DNA of 53,066 nucleotides from Alphaproteobacteria bacterium (GCA_014382345.1 JACNJX010000066.1:1-53066); one strand, 5' to 3'. Shown: positions 10,196-20,237, counted from the first letter of the stretch. A program made the numbers and translations. The notes: a model not told the origin generated them from the letters alone.

Positions 10196-11569
10196 CTATT
10201 TTCCGATGCAGAAGTCGCGAAAAATAACATCCAGAATGTCGTCCACATCGACCCGCCCGGTAATCCGCCCGAGGGCGCGGGCGGCCAGACGAAGGTCCTC
10301 GGCGGCCAGCTCCGGTGACGCCGGAAGCCCTTGGGCGGGGCCTTCGAGATAACGCCCAAGCGCCGTCCGGCATTGCTCCAACGCTTCGCGGTGCCGCGCC
10401 CGGGTCAAAGCCGGGGCAGAGGAGCCGCCGACATCCATCATGGCGCCGACCCGTTCGGAAATGCGGACCAGCAAATCATCGATGCCATCCCCGGTCTTGG
10501 CGGAAACCGCCAACGCGGGCTGGCCATTGATATCCAGTGGCGGCCCCGATTTCCCAAGTTGGGGCGCGCCGAGATCACTTTTGTTGATTATGGCCAGCGT
10601 ATTTCCGTCGACAAGTCCCGACGTTGACGGGTCGGTTTCAGGCCACGCCGCGCCGTCAAACACAGCCAGCCGCAGGTCGGCGTCCTCCGCCTTCAGGCGC
10701 GCCCGGCGGACGCCTTCGATTTCAACCGAGTCCCCGCTTTCTCTTAAGCCCGCGGTATCGGCCACCGTGACCGGATAGCCGCCAAGGTCCAGATGCACCT
10801 CGATCACGTCACGCGTCGTCCCGGCGGTTTCCGAGACGATGGCGGCGTCGCGCCGGGCGAAAAGATTGAGCAGGCTCGACTTACCGGCGTTGGGCGGGCC
10901 GATAATGGCGATCAAAAGCCCGCCGCGAAGCCGTTCGCCTCGCCGATTGTCTTTCAGGTGTCCGGCGATTTCCTGTTCCAGGGCGGCGATTTCATCCCGT
11001 GCGGCGGCGACCAGTCCCTCGGGAAGGTCTTCGTCGGAAAAGTCGATGGCCGCCTCATTGTGGGCGACGGCGCTCAACAGGCGCTCGCGCCAGGTCTCAT
11101 AGACCCGGCCCAGTTCGCCCTCAAGCTGGCGCAAGGCCTGGCGGCGCTGGGCCGCCGTTTCCGCCTCGATCAGGTCGGCCAGCCCTTCCGCCGCCGTCAG
11201 GTCCATCTTGCCGTTCTCGAAGGCGCGCCGCGTGAATTCGCCAGGCTCTGCCATACACAGGCCGTCCAAGCCGGACAGCGCCCCCAGCACACCGGCAATG
11301 ACCGCTGGGCCGCCGTGGACATGAAATTCGGCAACGTCTTCCCCGGTAAAGCTGGCCGGGGCGGGGAACCAGATCACCAGCCCGTCGTCCAGAGCGTCGC
11401 CACTGGCAGGATCGCTGAGCCGGGTATAGACGGCGCGCCGCGGCAGGGCCTCCGCCTCCGTAAGCTTAGCCAGGGCCCGGCCGGCTTCGGGGCCGGAAAC
11501 GCGGATAACGGCAACGCCCGCGCGGCCGCTGGCGCTGGCCAGGGCAAAAATGGTCTGTGGGTTGCTCAT
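10196..11569 (-). CDS. mnmE: tRNA modification GTPase MnmE
   Basis: A 457-residue GTPase that works with MnmG on wobble-uridine modification. The N-terminal tetrahydrofolate-binding domain (FALASASGRAGVAVIRVSGP, EFHVHGG) is followed by an inserted G domain with P-loop GPPNAGKSS at 224-232, TTRD at 251-254 and DTAG at 271-274. The C-terminus ends CIGK, the catalytic cysteine motif. The start ATG at 11569 is fixed by the conserved N-terminus. Confidence 0.98.
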   Translation of the reverse strand: MSNPQTIFALASASGRAGVAVIRVSGPEAGRALAKLTEAEALPRRAVYTRLSDPASGDALDDGLVIWFPAPASFTGEDVAEFHVHGGPAVIAGVLGALSGLDGLCMAEPGEFTRRAFENGKMDLTAAEGLADLIEAETAAQRRQALRQLEGELGRVYETWRERLLSAVAHNEAAIDFSDEDLPEGLVAAARDEIAALEQEIAGHLKDNRRGERLRGGLLIAIIGPPNAGKSSLLNLFARRDAAIVSETAGTTRDVIEVHLDLGGYPVTVADTAGLRESGDSVEIEGVRRARLKAEDADLRLAVFDGAAWPETDPSTSGLVDGNTLAIINKSDLGAPQLGKSGPPLDINGQPALAVSAKTGDGIDDLLVRISERVGAMMDVGGSSAPALTRARHREALEQCRTALGRYLEGPAQGLPASPELAAEDLRLAARALGRITGRVDVDDILDVIFRDFCIGK

Positions 11570-11591
11570 ATGATTTTTCCGGGCCGGGCCA

Positions 11592-11951
11592 CTATGTCTT
11601 GGCCGGCCCGTCGGTCCTCTGGTCCATCATTAGCCGTTCGACCCGGCCGCCGCCCTGGACATGGACCTCCAGTACTTCTTCGACGTCTTCCCTAGTGTTG
11701 CAGGTGTACCAGACGCCTTCCGGATAAATCACCAGGGACGGGCCCTGCTCACAACGGTCGAGGCAGCCGGATGAATTGATTCGGATGCGTTTCAATCCCA
11801 TTTCCTTGGCCTTCGCCTTCATGTAGTCGCGAAGCTCCTGCGACCCCTTGGCAAGGCAGCAGCTACGCGGGTGGCCGTCCTCGCGTTCGTTGACGCAGAA
11901 AAAAACATGGCGGCGATAAAATGGCGCGGGATCGTTGGGGTTGTCGTTCAC
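11592..11951 (-). CDS. Thioredoxin-like (2Fe-2S) ferredoxin family protein
   Basis: A 119-residue protein with the thioredoxin-like 2Fe-2S ferredoxin fold. Cysteines that could bind the cluster are C19, C31/C32, C63 and C67, in the contexts FFCVN, RSCC, SGCLDRC. This resembles the NuoE-like small ferredoxins found widely in proteobacteria. Redox partner and role are unknown. The likely start is GTG at 11951. It lies 22 bases upstream of mnmE on the same strand, so it may share its transcript; the gene on the other side is divergent. Confidence 0.85.
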   Translation of the reverse strand: MNDNPNDPAPFYRRHVFFCVNEREDGHPRSCCLAKGSQELRDYMKAKAKEMGLKRIRINSSGCLDRCEQGPSLVIYPEGVWYTCNTREDVEEVLEVHVQGGGRVERLMMDQRTDGPAKT

Positions 11952-12091
11952 GGCTTGAGGGATCCTTTGTTATTTGGAGCGGAGTTTTTTGGGGCGGGTG
12001 TTAATTTTGGTTGCAACCCGGCCCAATGGTTCCAAAGTTAAGCGAGGAACGGCGTCTTCGCAACGAACCCAATAACCGGACCCAATATTTT

Positions 12092-14143
12092 ATGACCAAA
12101 AATCTGCTCGGGGAAGAAACCAGTCCCTACCTTCTGCAACACAGGGACAATCCCGTGCATTGGCGGCCCTGGGGCGAGGAGAGCCTTGCGCTGGCCCGCG
12201 AGGAGAACAAGCCGGTGCTGCTGTCCATCGGCTATGCGGCCTGCCACTGGTGCCATGTCATGGCCCATGAGAGTTTCGAGGATGAGGCCATCGCCGCCCT
12301 GATGAATGAGGCGTTCATCAACATCAAGGTCGACCGGGAAGAACGTCCGGACATCGACGCCATTTACCAGTCCGCCCTGCAGATGATGGGGGAACAAGGC
12401 GGCTGGCCGCTGACCATGTTCCTGACGCCCGACGGAGAGCCGTTCTGGGGCGGCACCTATTTCCCGTCGACGGCCAAATACGGGCGGCCATCCTTTCCCG
12501 ACATCCTGAAAGGCCTCTCCAGCACCTATCACAACGAGCCGGATAAGATTCAGGAAAACACCAAAGCCCTCAAACAGGGTTTGCAGCGCCTGTCCCGGCC
12601 CGCCGGCGGCGGTACGCTCGGCATGGATATGCTGGACCGCATCGCCGAAGGGCTCCTGGGCATCGTCGACCTGCATCGCGGCGGCACTCAGGGCGCGCCG
12701 AAATTTCCGCAGCCGTCGCTGTTCCGGTTTTTATGGAACGCCCATGTACGACACGCGCGACAGGGGGAAGACCAAAGCCCTTTCGGCGACGCCGTGACCC
12801 TGACCCTGGATCACATCTGCCAGGGCGGCATCTACGATCATCTGGGTGGCGGCTTTGCGCGCTACTCCACCGACGAGGTCTGGCTGGCGCCGCATTTCGA
12901 GAAAATGCTCTACGACAATGCCCTCCTGATCGAGCTTCTCACCGACGTCTGGCAAAAGACCCGAAGCCCGCTTTATGCCGTACGGATCCGTGAAACCATC
13001 GACTGGGCGCTTCGCGATATGAAATCGGAGGCGGGCGGGTTGTTCGCCTTCGCCAGTGCGTTTGATGCCGACAGCGAGGGTGAAGAGGGCAAGTTCTGCG
13101 TCTGGAGCGAAGAGGAAATCGACGCCGTCCTCGGCCCGGACTCCGAAACGTTCAAAAAAATCTACGATGTCACTCCATACGGCAACTGGGAGCACAAAGT
13201 CATCCTTAACCGCTCGGCGGAGCTGTCCCTGGCTCCGCCGGCGGAAGAAGAGACCCTGGACCGGATGCGTGAAAAACTATTGGTTGTACGAAATAAGCGG
13301 ATACAACCACAAAGGGACGGCAAGGTTCTCGCGGACTGGAACGGCCTGATGATCGCGGCGCTGGCAAAGGCCGGCGCGGTCTTCGATGTGCCGGACTGGA
13401 TCAAGGCCGCGGAAACCGTATTTCGCTTTGTCGTCGACACCATGATCCCGGACCAGACAACAGGCCGCCTGGCGCATACCTGGTGCGAGGGCCGCCCGCG
13501 CCATCCCGCGGTTCTGGATGATTACGCCAACATGGCGCGCGCGGCGTTGATGCTGCATGGCGTGACGGGAAAGGCCGATTTCCTGGACCGGGCGCTGGGC
13601 TGGGTCGATATCGCCGATACCCATTACTGGGATCGGGACGGGGGCGGGTACTTTCTCAGCGCAGACGACACCGCCGACATCATCGCCCGCACCAAGCCCG
13701 TGCACGACAACGCCGTGCCATGCGGCAACGGCGTCATGGCAGACGTTCTCGCGTGGATGTTCTACCTGACCGGAGACGCCCGCTACCGGGAACGCGCAGA
13801 CGCGCTGCTGCGTGCCGTCGCCGCGCCGGACCCCAACCAGATGGGCAACCAGCCGGTGCTGATGAACGCCTTCGAATTCCTCGAGACCGCCACCCAGATC
13901 GTCCTCGTCGGGGAGCCGGAAGATCCGGCGGCGGCGTCCTTGTGCGCCAAGATCTTCGACGCCGGGTTGGACGGACGCATCATCGTCCAGCGATCGCCCG
14001 ATGCGGACCTGCCCAAAGGTCACCCGGCGGAGGGCAAGGGCGCAGTCGATGGAAAGCCAACGGTTTATATCTGCCGGGGACCGGTTTGCGGCCTGCCGAT
14101 TACCGATGCGGAGGCATTGGTGACGGAGCTGAACAGGATATAA
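12092..14143 (+). CDS. Thioredoxin domain-containing protein (YyaL/SSP411 family)
   Basis: A 683-residue protein of the YyaL/DUF255 (spermatogenesis-associated protein 20) family. An N-terminal thioredoxin-like domain carries ACHWCHVM, with CHWC at residues 51-54, and the conserved [14 protein letters not shown] start; the rest resembles an (alpha/alpha)6-barrel of the six-hairpin glycosidase type. Biochemical role is not established. ATG at 12092 is chosen because homology starts at [11 protein letters not shown]; the frame is open to 12011 but the added residues look unrelated. ogt starts nine bases downstream, probably co-transcribed. Confidence 0.9.
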   Translation: MTKNLLGEETSPYLLQHRDNPVHWRPWGEESLALAREENKPVLLSIGYAACHWCHVMAHESFEDEAIAALMNEAFINIKVDREERPDIDAIYQSALQMMGEQGGWPLTMFLTPDGEPFWGGTYFPSTAKYGRPSFPDILKGLSSTYHNEPDKIQENTKALKQGLQRLSRPAGGGTLGMDMLDRIAEGLLGIVDLHRGGTQGAPKFPQPSLFRFLWNAHVRHARQGEDQSPFGDAVTLTLDHICQGGIYDHLGGGFARYSTDEVWLAPHFEKMLYDNALLIELLTDVWQKTRSPLYAVRIRETIDWALRDMKSEAGGLFAFASAFDADSEGEEGKFCVWSEEEIDAVLGPDSETFKKIYDVTPYGNWEHKVILNRSAELSLAPPAEEETLDRMREKLLVVRNKRIQPQRDGKVLADWNGLMIAALAKAGAVFDVPDWIKAAETVFRFVVDTMIPDQTTGRLAHTWCEGRPRHPAVLDDYANMARAALMLHGVTGKADFLDRALGWVDIADTHYWDRDGGGYFLSADDTADIIARTKPVHDNAVPCGNGVMADVLAWMFYLTGDARYRERADALLRAVAAPDPNQMGNQPVLMNAFEFLETATQIVLVGEPEDPAAASLCAKIFDAGLDGRIIVQRSPDADLPKGHPAEGKGAVDGKPTVYICRGPVCGLPITDAEALVTELNRI

Positions 14144-14151
14144 TCGGGGCC

Positions 14152-14604
14152 ATGGCGTATCTCACCATGAACAGCCCGTTCGGACCCCTGACGATATTCG
14201 AGGACAACGATTCCATCATCGTCCTGGAATGGGGCCGCGCCGAAAACCCGGAGCCGACCGCGCTGCTGGAAACGGCGCGCGATCAGCTCGACGAGTACTT
14301 CGACGCCAAACGAAAGGATTTCGATTTACCCCTGGCACCCCGGGGGACGGCATTCCAGTGTGCCGTCTGGGACCAGATGCGCCGCATTCCCTATGGTCAG
14401 GTCAAAACCTATGGGGATGTCGCCCGAAGCCTCAACAGCGCGCCCCGCGCCGTTGGCGGGGCCTGTGGCCGCAATCCGATCCCGATCATCGTCCCGTGCC
14501 ACCGCATCATCGCAAGCAACGGCAATCTGGGTGGATTTTCCGGCTTTGCCGGGCCTGAAACCAAACGCGCGCTGTTGCGGCTCGAAGGATATTCGATGCC
14601 GTAA
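14152..14604 (+). CDS. ogt: Methylated-DNA-[protein]-cysteine S-methyltransferase
   Basis: A 150-residue suicide repair protein that removes O6-alkyl groups from guanine. The active-site motif IVPCHRII puts the acceptor cysteine at residue 116; FQCAVWDQMRRIPYGQVKTYGDVA is the helix-turn-helix DNA-binding region. It lacks the N-terminal Ada regulator domain, so it is the Ogt type. Start ATG at 14152, nine bases after the preceding gene's stop. An upstream in-frame extension exists only as a shadow of that gene. Confidence 0.95.
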   Translation: MAYLTMNSPFGPLTIFEDNDSIIVLEWGRAENPEPTALLETARDQLDEYFDAKRKDFDLPLAPRGTAFQCAVWDQMRRIPYGQVKTYGDVARSLNSAPRAVGGACGRNPIPIIVPCHRIIASNGNLGGFSGFAGPETKRALLRLEGYSMP

Positions 14605-14695
14605 AGTTCTTTTGCTTCTTTCCTGCTCAGGAACCAAAATAACCGCAGTCAATCATAGTGGCCGCCCAAGCGGCCCAATCTTAACCGGAGGAACC

Positions 14696-15670
14696 ATGAC
14701 CAAAGCTATCCGCATTCATGAATACGGCGGCCCCGAAGTCCTTAAGTACGAAGACGTGGACATCGGAGATGTCGGACCGGGGCAGGTCCGTCTTCGCCAG
14801 ACCGCCATCGGCCTGAATTTCATCGACGTCTATCAGCGCACCGGACTTTATCCCCTCGGCGATCTGCCGAAGACACTCGGCATGGAAGCCGCTGGCGTCA
14901 TCGAAGAGGTCGGGGACGGCGTCGAGGGCTTCGCCGTCGGCGACCGCGTCGCCTATGCCATGGGTCTCGGCTCATATGCCGAGGAACGGGTCTGGGGAAC
15001 GGATCGGCTGGTCAAGCTGCCCGACGGCATCGACGACCAGACGGCCGCCGCCATGATGCTGCAGGGGATGACCGCATACTACCTTCTCCGCCGCACCTAT
15101 GACGTCAAGGCCGGCGATACCATCCTAGTCTATGCCGCAGCCGGAGGCGTCGGCCTGATCATGTGCCAGTGGGCCAAGCACCTGGGCGCCACCGTCATCG
15201 GCTGTGTCGGCTCAGAGGAAAAAGCGGAACTGGCCAGGGCGAACGGCTGCGATCACCCGATCCTGTACCGCGACGAAAACATCCCCGAGCGGGTCAAGGA
15301 AATCACCGGCGGCGAAGGCGTGCCCGTGGTTTATGATTCCATCGGCAAGGATACCTTCATGGACTCGCTGGATTGCCTGCGCCCGTTTGGGCTGCTGGCA
15401 ACGTTCGGCAATGCCTCCGGTCCGGTCGATCCCATCAGCCCGGCCATGCTCGGACCCAAGGGCTCGCTCTACCTGACCCGCACCACGCTGGCCACCCACA
15501 CGGCGACGCGCGAACTATTGAACGAATGCGCCAACGCGCTTTTCGATGTGGTCCAGGCCGGACACGTCAAAATCAACGTCAACCAGACCTATCCGTTGTC
15601 GGAGACCATGCAGGCGCACACCGACCTGGAGGCGCGCAAAACCACCGGCTCGACGGTCATCCTGCCGTAG
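14696..15670 (+). CDS. qor: NADPH:quinone oxidoreductase (zinc-independent MDR family)
   Basis: A 324-residue medium-chain dehydrogenase/reductase of the quinone oxidoreductase group, expected to reduce quinones with NADPH. The nucleotide-binding loop AAAGGVG is at about 143-149, with NFIDVYQRTGLYP as the active-site region and no zinc-ligand cysteines. ATG at 14696 has a strong GGAGG ribosome-binding site at 14687-14691. It ends just before a long terminator hairpin. Confidence 0.9.
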   Translation: MTKAIRIHEYGGPEVLKYEDVDIGDVGPGQVRLRQTAIGLNFIDVYQRTGLYPLGDLPKTLGMEAAGVIEEVGDGVEGFAVGDRVAYAMGLGSYAEERVWGTDRLVKLPDGIDDQTAAAMMLQGMTAYYLLRRTYDVKAGDTILVYAAAGGVGLIMCQWAKHLGATVIGCVGSEEKAELARANGCDHPILYRDENIPERVKEITGGEGVPVVYDSIGKDTFMDSLDCLRPFGLLATFGNASGPVDPISPAMLGPKGSLYLTRTTLATHTATRELLNECANALFDVVQAGHVKINVNQTYPLSETMQAHTDLEARKTTGSTVILP

Positions 15671-15693
15671 CAAACCCGGCTGGCCGGAAAAAT

Positions 15694-15733
15694 AAAACCC
15701 ACCCGCGGAGCCATCTCCGGGGTGGGTTTTTTT
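15694..15733. terminator. Bidirectional intrinsic terminator between qor and rho
   Basis: AAAACCCACC...GGTGGGTTTT forms a stem of about 16 bp including the inner CGGAG/CTCCG pairs with one mismatch and a CCAT-type loop. It is flanked by T-runs on the right and A-runs on the left, so it can terminate both the rightward qor and the leftward rho transcripts. Confidence 0.92.
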
Positions 15734-15756
15734 GTTCGGGGCTTTTGCCCAAAAAT

Positions 15757-17013
15757 CTACGTGTTCATGGAATCGAAGAAGTCCGAATTGGTCTTCGAGT
15801 GCTTGAGCTTCTCGAGCAGGAAGTCCATGGCGTCGGTGACGCCCATGGGCATCAGGATACGGCGCAGTACCCACATCTTCGACAGCGTCTTCTGATCGAC
15901 GAGCAGTTCTTCTTTGCGGGTGCCCGACTTGGTGATGTCGATGCTGGGCCAGGTGCGCTTGTCGGACAGTTTACGGTCGAGGATGATTTCCGAGTTACCG
16001 GTGCCCTTGAATTCTTCGAAGATGACCTCGTCCATACGCGATCCGGTATCGATCAGCGCCGTCGAGATAATCGTCAGCGAGCCGCCTTCCTCGATATTCC
16101 GGGCCGCGCCGAAAAAACGTTTCGGGCGCTGCAGGGCGTTGGCGTCGACGCCGCCGGTCAGCACCTTGCCGCTTGAGGGCACCACGGTGTTGTAGGCGCG
16201 CGCCAGACGGGTGATGGAATCGAGCAAGATCACCACGTCGCGTTTGTGCTCGACCAGACGCTTGGCCTTTTCGATGACCATTTCGGCGACTTGAACGTGG
16301 CGCGCCGCAGGCTCGTCAAAGGTCGAACTGACCACCTCGCCCTTAACGGAGCGGTCCATGTCGGTGACCTCTTCCGGGCGCTCGTCGATCAGCAGCACGA
16401 TCAGGTAAACTTCCGGGTGATTGAGCGCAATGGAATGCGCGATGTTCTGCATCATCACCGTTTTACCGGTCCGCGGCGGAGCGACGATTAGGGCGCGCTG
16501 GCCCTTGCCGATGGGGCAGATCAGGTCGATAACGCGTGTCGTCGCGTTATTATCTTCCGGATTGTCCTGTTCCATTTCCAGATGTTCGTCCGGATACAAC
16601 GGCGTCAGGTTGTCGAAATTGATACGGTGGCGCACGTCTGCGGGATCGGCGAAGTTGATCTGGTTGATCTTGAGCAGGGCGAAATACCGCTCCCCTTCCT
16701 TCGGCGCACGGATCTCACCTTCCACCGTATCGCCGGTGCGAAGGGCAAAACGGCGCACCTGGCTGGGAGAAACGTAGATGTCATCCGGGCCTGGCAGATA
16801 GTTGGCTTCCGGACTGCGCAGGAAACCGAACCCGTCCTGCAGGACCTCGAGAACGCCGATGCCGAAAATAGCGATGTCATTTTCCGCCAGCTGTTTGAGG
16901 ATAGCGAACATCATGTCCTGCTTTCGCAGCGACGAGGCGTTTTCAATTTCCAGCTCTTCGGCGAAGGCCAAAAGGTCTGCGGGGGATTTGCTTTTAAGTT
17001 CTTGTAAATTCAT
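15757..17013 (-). CDS. rho: Transcription termination factor Rho
   Basis: A 418-residue hexameric RNA helicase. The N-terminal Rho_N segment and RNA-binding cold-shock fold ([22 protein letters not shown]) precede the ATPase domain with P-loop APPRTGKT at 178-185, the [14 protein letters not shown] Walker B/Q-loop area and the R-loop. Length is typical. A 236-base leader separates it from the upstream gene hemJ and contains no ORF I could recognise; rho leaders are often autoregulatory, but nothing specific was seen. Confidence 0.98.
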   Translation of the reverse strand: MNLQELKSKSPADLLAFAEELEIENASSLRKQDMMFAILKQLAENDIAIFGIGVLEVLQDGFGFLRSPEANYLPGPDDIYVSPSQVRRFALRTGDTVEGEIRAPKEGERYFALLKINQINFADPADVRHRINFDNLTPLYPDEHLEMEQDNPEDNNATTRVIDLICPIGKGQRALIVAPPRTGKTVMMQNIAHSIALNHPEVYLIVLLIDERPEEVTDMDRSVKGEVVSSTFDEPAARHVQVAEMVIEKAKRLVEHKRDVVILLDSITRLARAYNTVVPSSGKVLTGGVDANALQRPKRFFGAARNIEEGGSLTIISTALIDTGSRMDEVIFEEFKGTGNSEIILDRKLSDKRTWPSIDITKSGTRKEELLVDQKTLSKMWVLRRILMPMGVTDAMDFLLEKLKHSKTNSDFFDSMNT

Positions 17014-17249
17014 GGTTTGTCATCAGTCTTGGACTAAGGGGAAAACTTACGGGCGGTTTAGGGCGCGCGCCGCGTTTTATCCGTCGGGGGTGTCGAAATC
17101 CGGAATACGGGCGTGAAACCCGAGGGGCGGGAATGGTCGAGAAATCGTAAAGAAACTTCGTGCCGGAACCGACAGATGGCGGAAGGATTACCCAAACCGC
17201 CCCGGTCTGTCAAATGAAGAATGATCCGGCCTGTGTTTGGCCGGGTCGG

Positions 17250-17714
17250 CTAAAAAGGACGGACAACGGCGAAAATGACAATGCCGATCATCAACAGCGT
17301 CGGCGCTTCGTTGGCGAAGCGGTAGAATTTCTGTGGCCGCATGTTGCGGTCTTCGGCAAATTCCCGCCGCCACCGGGCCATCATCATATGCATGACGGCC
17401 AGCCCTGCGACAAACACCAGCTTGGCATGCAGCCAACCCTCTTCCCACGCGCCCTCGCCCCACACACCAACGTCAAGGCTGACCAGCAACAAACCGCCGA
17501 ACAGGAACGATGCGATCATGGCCGGGGTCATGATCGCCCGTAAAAGCCGGCGCTCCATGATTTTCAAGGTTTCGGAAAGCTCTCCTCCCGCCTCCGCATC
17601 GCAGTGGTAGACAAACAGCCGCGGCAGGTACAACAGCGCCGCCATCCAGGCGATGACGCTGATGATATGCAGGGCCTTCACCCAAAGGTAGGCGCCGTCA
17701 GGCAGTTCCAGCAT
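17250..17714 (-). CDS. hemJ: Protoporphyrinogen IX oxidase HemJ
   Basis: A 154-residue membrane protein with four predicted transmembrane helices that oxidises protoporphyrinogen IX. WVKALHIISVIAWMAALLYLPRLFVYH contains the conserved histidine (H16) and the family signature, and the C-terminus RFANEAPTLLMIGIV is also conserved. It lies 14 bases after hemH in a hemE-hemH-hemJ order, which gives the last three relevant steps to haem. The family was long annotated as TIGR00701 / UPF0093. Confidence 0.95.
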   Translation of the reverse strand: MLELPDGAYLWVKALHIISVIAWMAALLYLPRLFVYHCDAEAGGELSETLKIMERRLLRAIMTPAMIASFLFGGLLLVSLDVGVWGEGAWEEGWLHAKLVFVAGLAVMHMMMARWRREFAEDRNMRPQKFYRFANEAPTLLMIGIVIFAVVRPF

Positions 17715-17728
17715 TTTATTTCTCCCGA

Positions 17729-18802
17729 TTAAACCGTATCCAGGGGGCAGCCCTTAAAATTGGACGGGCACAGGCGCCCGCCAGTCTCTCCGCCGACAAG
17801 GCAAACGATTCCGTCCGGTTCTCCCAGGCAGCCCTCTACCATTCGCGCCAGCCCGCCGATAAAATCGTCTTGAACCGCCAGCGCCGGAACCCGCACATAG
17901 GCAGGAAGCCCAAGCTCTTCCGCCACGGCCCGATATTCTATATCAAGTTCCACCAAAGTCTCGGAATGTTCCGAAACAAAAGCCACCGGAACCACGACGA
18001 CGCCAGCACCGTCCCCGCCGGCGCGCTTTAGTTCGTCCTCAAGCGATGGTCCGATCCATTTCAACGGCCCGACCCGGCTTTGGTAACACACCGCCCAATC
18101 CAGGTCCGGCCGCGACAGGGCCTCTGCCAGCGCATCGGACACGGCGGCCGACGTCTGCTCGATCTGCCACTGATAGGGATCGCCGCGGGCAATGACTTTT
18201 TCCGGAAGTCCGTGCGCGGAAAATAAAACCCGGGCTCTTTTTCCCCCGCCCATCTGGCGTTCCGCGTCCTCAATGGCGGGCCGGATCAGTTCAGCCTGCC
18301 CCCTGATATAGCCGGGCTCAAAGGGATAACAGCAAACCGCCCGGGATGGTGCCTTCAGGCCAACCGCCTCGGCGGCGCGATCCCATGCTTTCAGGGACGA
18401 TCCGGTGGTCGTGGTGGAAAACTGCGGATAGAGCGGCAGCAGAACGACTTGATCGGGTTCGAAGGCCTTGACCTCACGGGCGGCTTCTTCGCTGAAAGGA
18501 TGCCAATAGCGCATGGCGATAAAAACCCGGACGTCACCGGCAAGGTTCGCCAACTTGTTTTTCAGGGCCTCCGCCTGGGCCTGGGTTTCTTCCAGCAGGG
18601 GGGATTTACCGCCGATCTCAGCGTAAATGTCCCGCGCCACGGGGCCGCGTCTGCGGGAAATCAGTTTGGCCAACGGGTTTCTGAAAATTCCGGGCAGGCT
18701 GATAATCGCCGGGTCGTTAAACAGGTTGAACAAAAAAGGCTCAACCGCTTCCGGATTGTCCGGGCCGCCAAGATTGAAAACGACCACGGCCAGCCGTTCC
18801 AT
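17729..18802 (-). CDS. hemH: Ferrochelatase
   Basis: A 357-residue enzyme that inserts Fe2+ into protoporphyrin IX. Catalytic-site motifs are FSAHGLPEKVI (His) and VSEHSETLVELDIEY (Glu). ATG at 18802 gives MERLAVVVFNLGGPD, the normal N-terminus; the ORF is open upstream inside hemE but that part has no homology. The start codon shares one base with the hemE stop (TGATG), implying translational coupling. The C-terminus contains RLCPSNFKGC, a Cys pair reminiscent of cluster-binding tails of some alphaproteobacterial ferrochelatases. Confidence 0.96.
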   Translation of the reverse strand: MERLAVVVFNLGGPDNPEAVEPFLFNLFNDPAIISLPGIFRNPLAKLISRRRGPVARDIYAEIGGKSPLLEETQAQAEALKNKLANLAGDVRVFIAMRYWHPFSEEAAREVKAFEPDQVVLLPLYPQFSTTTTGSSLKAWDRAAEAVGLKAPSRAVCCYPFEPGYIRGQAELIRPAIEDAERQMGGGKRARVLFSAHGLPEKVIARGDPYQWQIEQTSAAVSDALAEALSRPDLDWAVCYQSRVGPLKWIGPSLEDELKRAGGDGAGVVVVPVAFVSEHSETLVELDIEYRAVAEELGLPAYVRVPALAVQDDFIGGLARMVEGCLGEPDGIVCLVGGETGGRLCPSNFKGCPLDTV

Positions 18803-19866
18803 CAGCCTGTCCCTTGCCCTGTCCCTGGCCACCCCAGGACAAGTTCCGCCACCCGCCCGACGTGTTCCGGCGGCGTTTCCGGCAGAACGCCGTGTCCGAG
18901 GTTGAAAATAAAGGGGCCGCCGGAAAGCGTTTCCAGGATTTTTAACACGGCGCGGTCCAGCGCTTCGCCACCCGTTACCAGAACCTTGTTGTCCAGATTG
19001 CCCTGCACCGTGCACAAGGGCTGCAGGGTCTTTGCAATCCACTCCGGGTCCGTATCCTGATCCAGGCTGACGCCATGGACTCCGGTTTCCCGTACGTAGG
19101 CTTCCGAAAGGGGTCCGGCATTTCGGGGGAAGCCGATCACGGGGACGCCGGGACAGCTCTGTTTCAACCGCTCGACAATGCGCCGGGTCGGCTCGATAGA
19201 CCAGCGACGGAACTGGTCTTCGCTCAAAACACCGGCCCAGCTGTCAAACAACTGAATGATTTCGGCGCCGCTTTCGACCTGACGAATCAGGTATTCAGAC
19301 GTGGAGTCCACCAACAGGTCTATCAGCACCTGGAAATCCTCGGGCGCTTGTTCCGCCCAATTTCGAATCACACCGCAATTGGTTCCGCCGCGGCCTTCGA
19401 CCATGTAAACCGCATTGGTCCAGGGGGCGCCGGAAAAACCGATAAGGGCCGTTTCTTCCGGTATCTCCCGCGATAAACGCGATATCGTTTCATAGACCGG
19501 GGCCAAGTGTTCGTGCAGACGCTCGGCAGACAGTCGACTGACGGCATCCACGGTGCGAACCGGATCAAGAACCGGGCCTTCTCCTTCAAGGAACTGGACG
19601 TTTTGTCCCAGGGCATCGGGAATAACCAGGATGTCGCAAAACATGATCGCTGCATCCAGCTGATAGCGGCGGAGCGGTTGCAGGGTTACTTCGACGGCGA
19701 GGTCCGGCGAATAACAGAATTCGAGAAAGTTTTTCGACTGTTTCCGAACCTCCCGGTATTCGGGCAGATACCGCCCCGCCTGTCGCATCAGCCAGAAGGG
19801 CGGCCTTTCCTGAACGTCGTCTTTCAACGCCCGCACCATGCGTTTCTGTTCGGAAGGAATGGTCAT
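18802..19866 (-). CDS. hemE: Uroporphyrinogen decarboxylase
   Basis: A 354-residue enzyme converting uroporphyrinogen III to coproporphyrinogen III. RPPFWLMRQAGRYLPEYRE near the N-terminus and GFSGAPWTNAVYMVEGRG are the two family signatures. ATG at 19866 gives an N-terminus of normal length relative to the MRQAGRYLPEY motif; an in-frame TTG at 19884 would add six residues and is the alternative. It is the first gene left of the proposed origin, as in Caulobacter, and heads hemE-hemH-hemJ. A 10-codon mini-ORF (19895 to 19863) ends on its start codon. Confidence 0.95.
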   Translation of the reverse strand: MTIPSEQKRMVRALKDDVQERPPFWLMRQAGRYLPEYREVRKQSKNFLEFCYSPDLAVEVTLQPLRRYQLDAAIMFCDILVIPDALGQNVQFLEGEGPVLDPVRTVDAVSRLSAERLHEHLAPVYETISRLSREIPEETALIGFSGAPWTNAVYMVEGRGGTNCGVIRNWAEQAPEDFQVLIDLLVDSTSEYLIRQVESGAEIIQLFDSWAGVLSEDQFRRWSIEPTRRIVERLKQSCPGVPVIGFPRNAGPLSEAYVRETGVHGVSLDQDTDPEWIAKTLQPLCTVQGNLDNKVLVTGGEALDRAVLKILETLSGGPFIFNLGHGVLPETPPEHVGRVAELVLGWPGTGQGTG

Positions 19867-19887
19867 GAAGGAAAACGGGTCCAAAGG

Positions 19888-19928
19888 TTTTTCATTATTA
19901 ATACTAACTATATTATTTATATAAAAAA
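19888..19928. other. AT-rich tract, candidate DNA-unwinding element
   Basis: Only three G/C bases in 41 positions, sharply different from the surrounding GC-rich sequence. Placed at the hemE side of the proposed origin, where a duplex-unwinding element would be expected. It also overlaps the hemE promoter region. Confidence 0.55.
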
Positions 19929-20024
19929 GGTAGAGGTAGTTGTTGAGGGAGAATTAGCGGGGATTAAAAGATATACAATTCTTTCAAGCGATCTGTTCAG
20001 TCGTGTCGAAGTTTTTAAAAGCCG

Positions 20025-20044
20025 TATGGATAACCTGTTGATAA
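20025..20044 (-). promoter_or_regulatory. Pair of DnaA-box-like sequences
   Basis: On the reverse strand, TTATCAACA (20044-20036) and TTATCCATA (20033-20025) each match TTATCCACA at eight of nine positions. They are separated by two bases, about one helical turn centre to centre, on the same face and orientation. The pair overlaps the IHF consensus at 20031-20043. Confidence 0.6.
20031..20043 (-). promoter_or_regulatory. IHF consensus site in the origin
   Basis: Reverse strand reads TATCAACAGGTTA, a perfect match to WATCAANNNNTTR. It bridges the two DnaA-like boxes, so IHF and DnaA binding would be mutually influential. Confidence 0.6.
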
Positions 20045-20237
20045 GGATATGTTGGCGAGGCAAACCACCGTTTCCAGTTGAAACCGGAAACATGAGGAAA
20101 AGAAAGATCGTTTTTCTAAATACCCATGTTCCTGCATGTTTTCAAACAGGCGTATAATGTTTTACACAGGACTCTATAGCGGTGTATGGACATCGGGAAA
20201 ATGTGAACAGAACCGGCTTTTCGGGACTTAACCGGAC

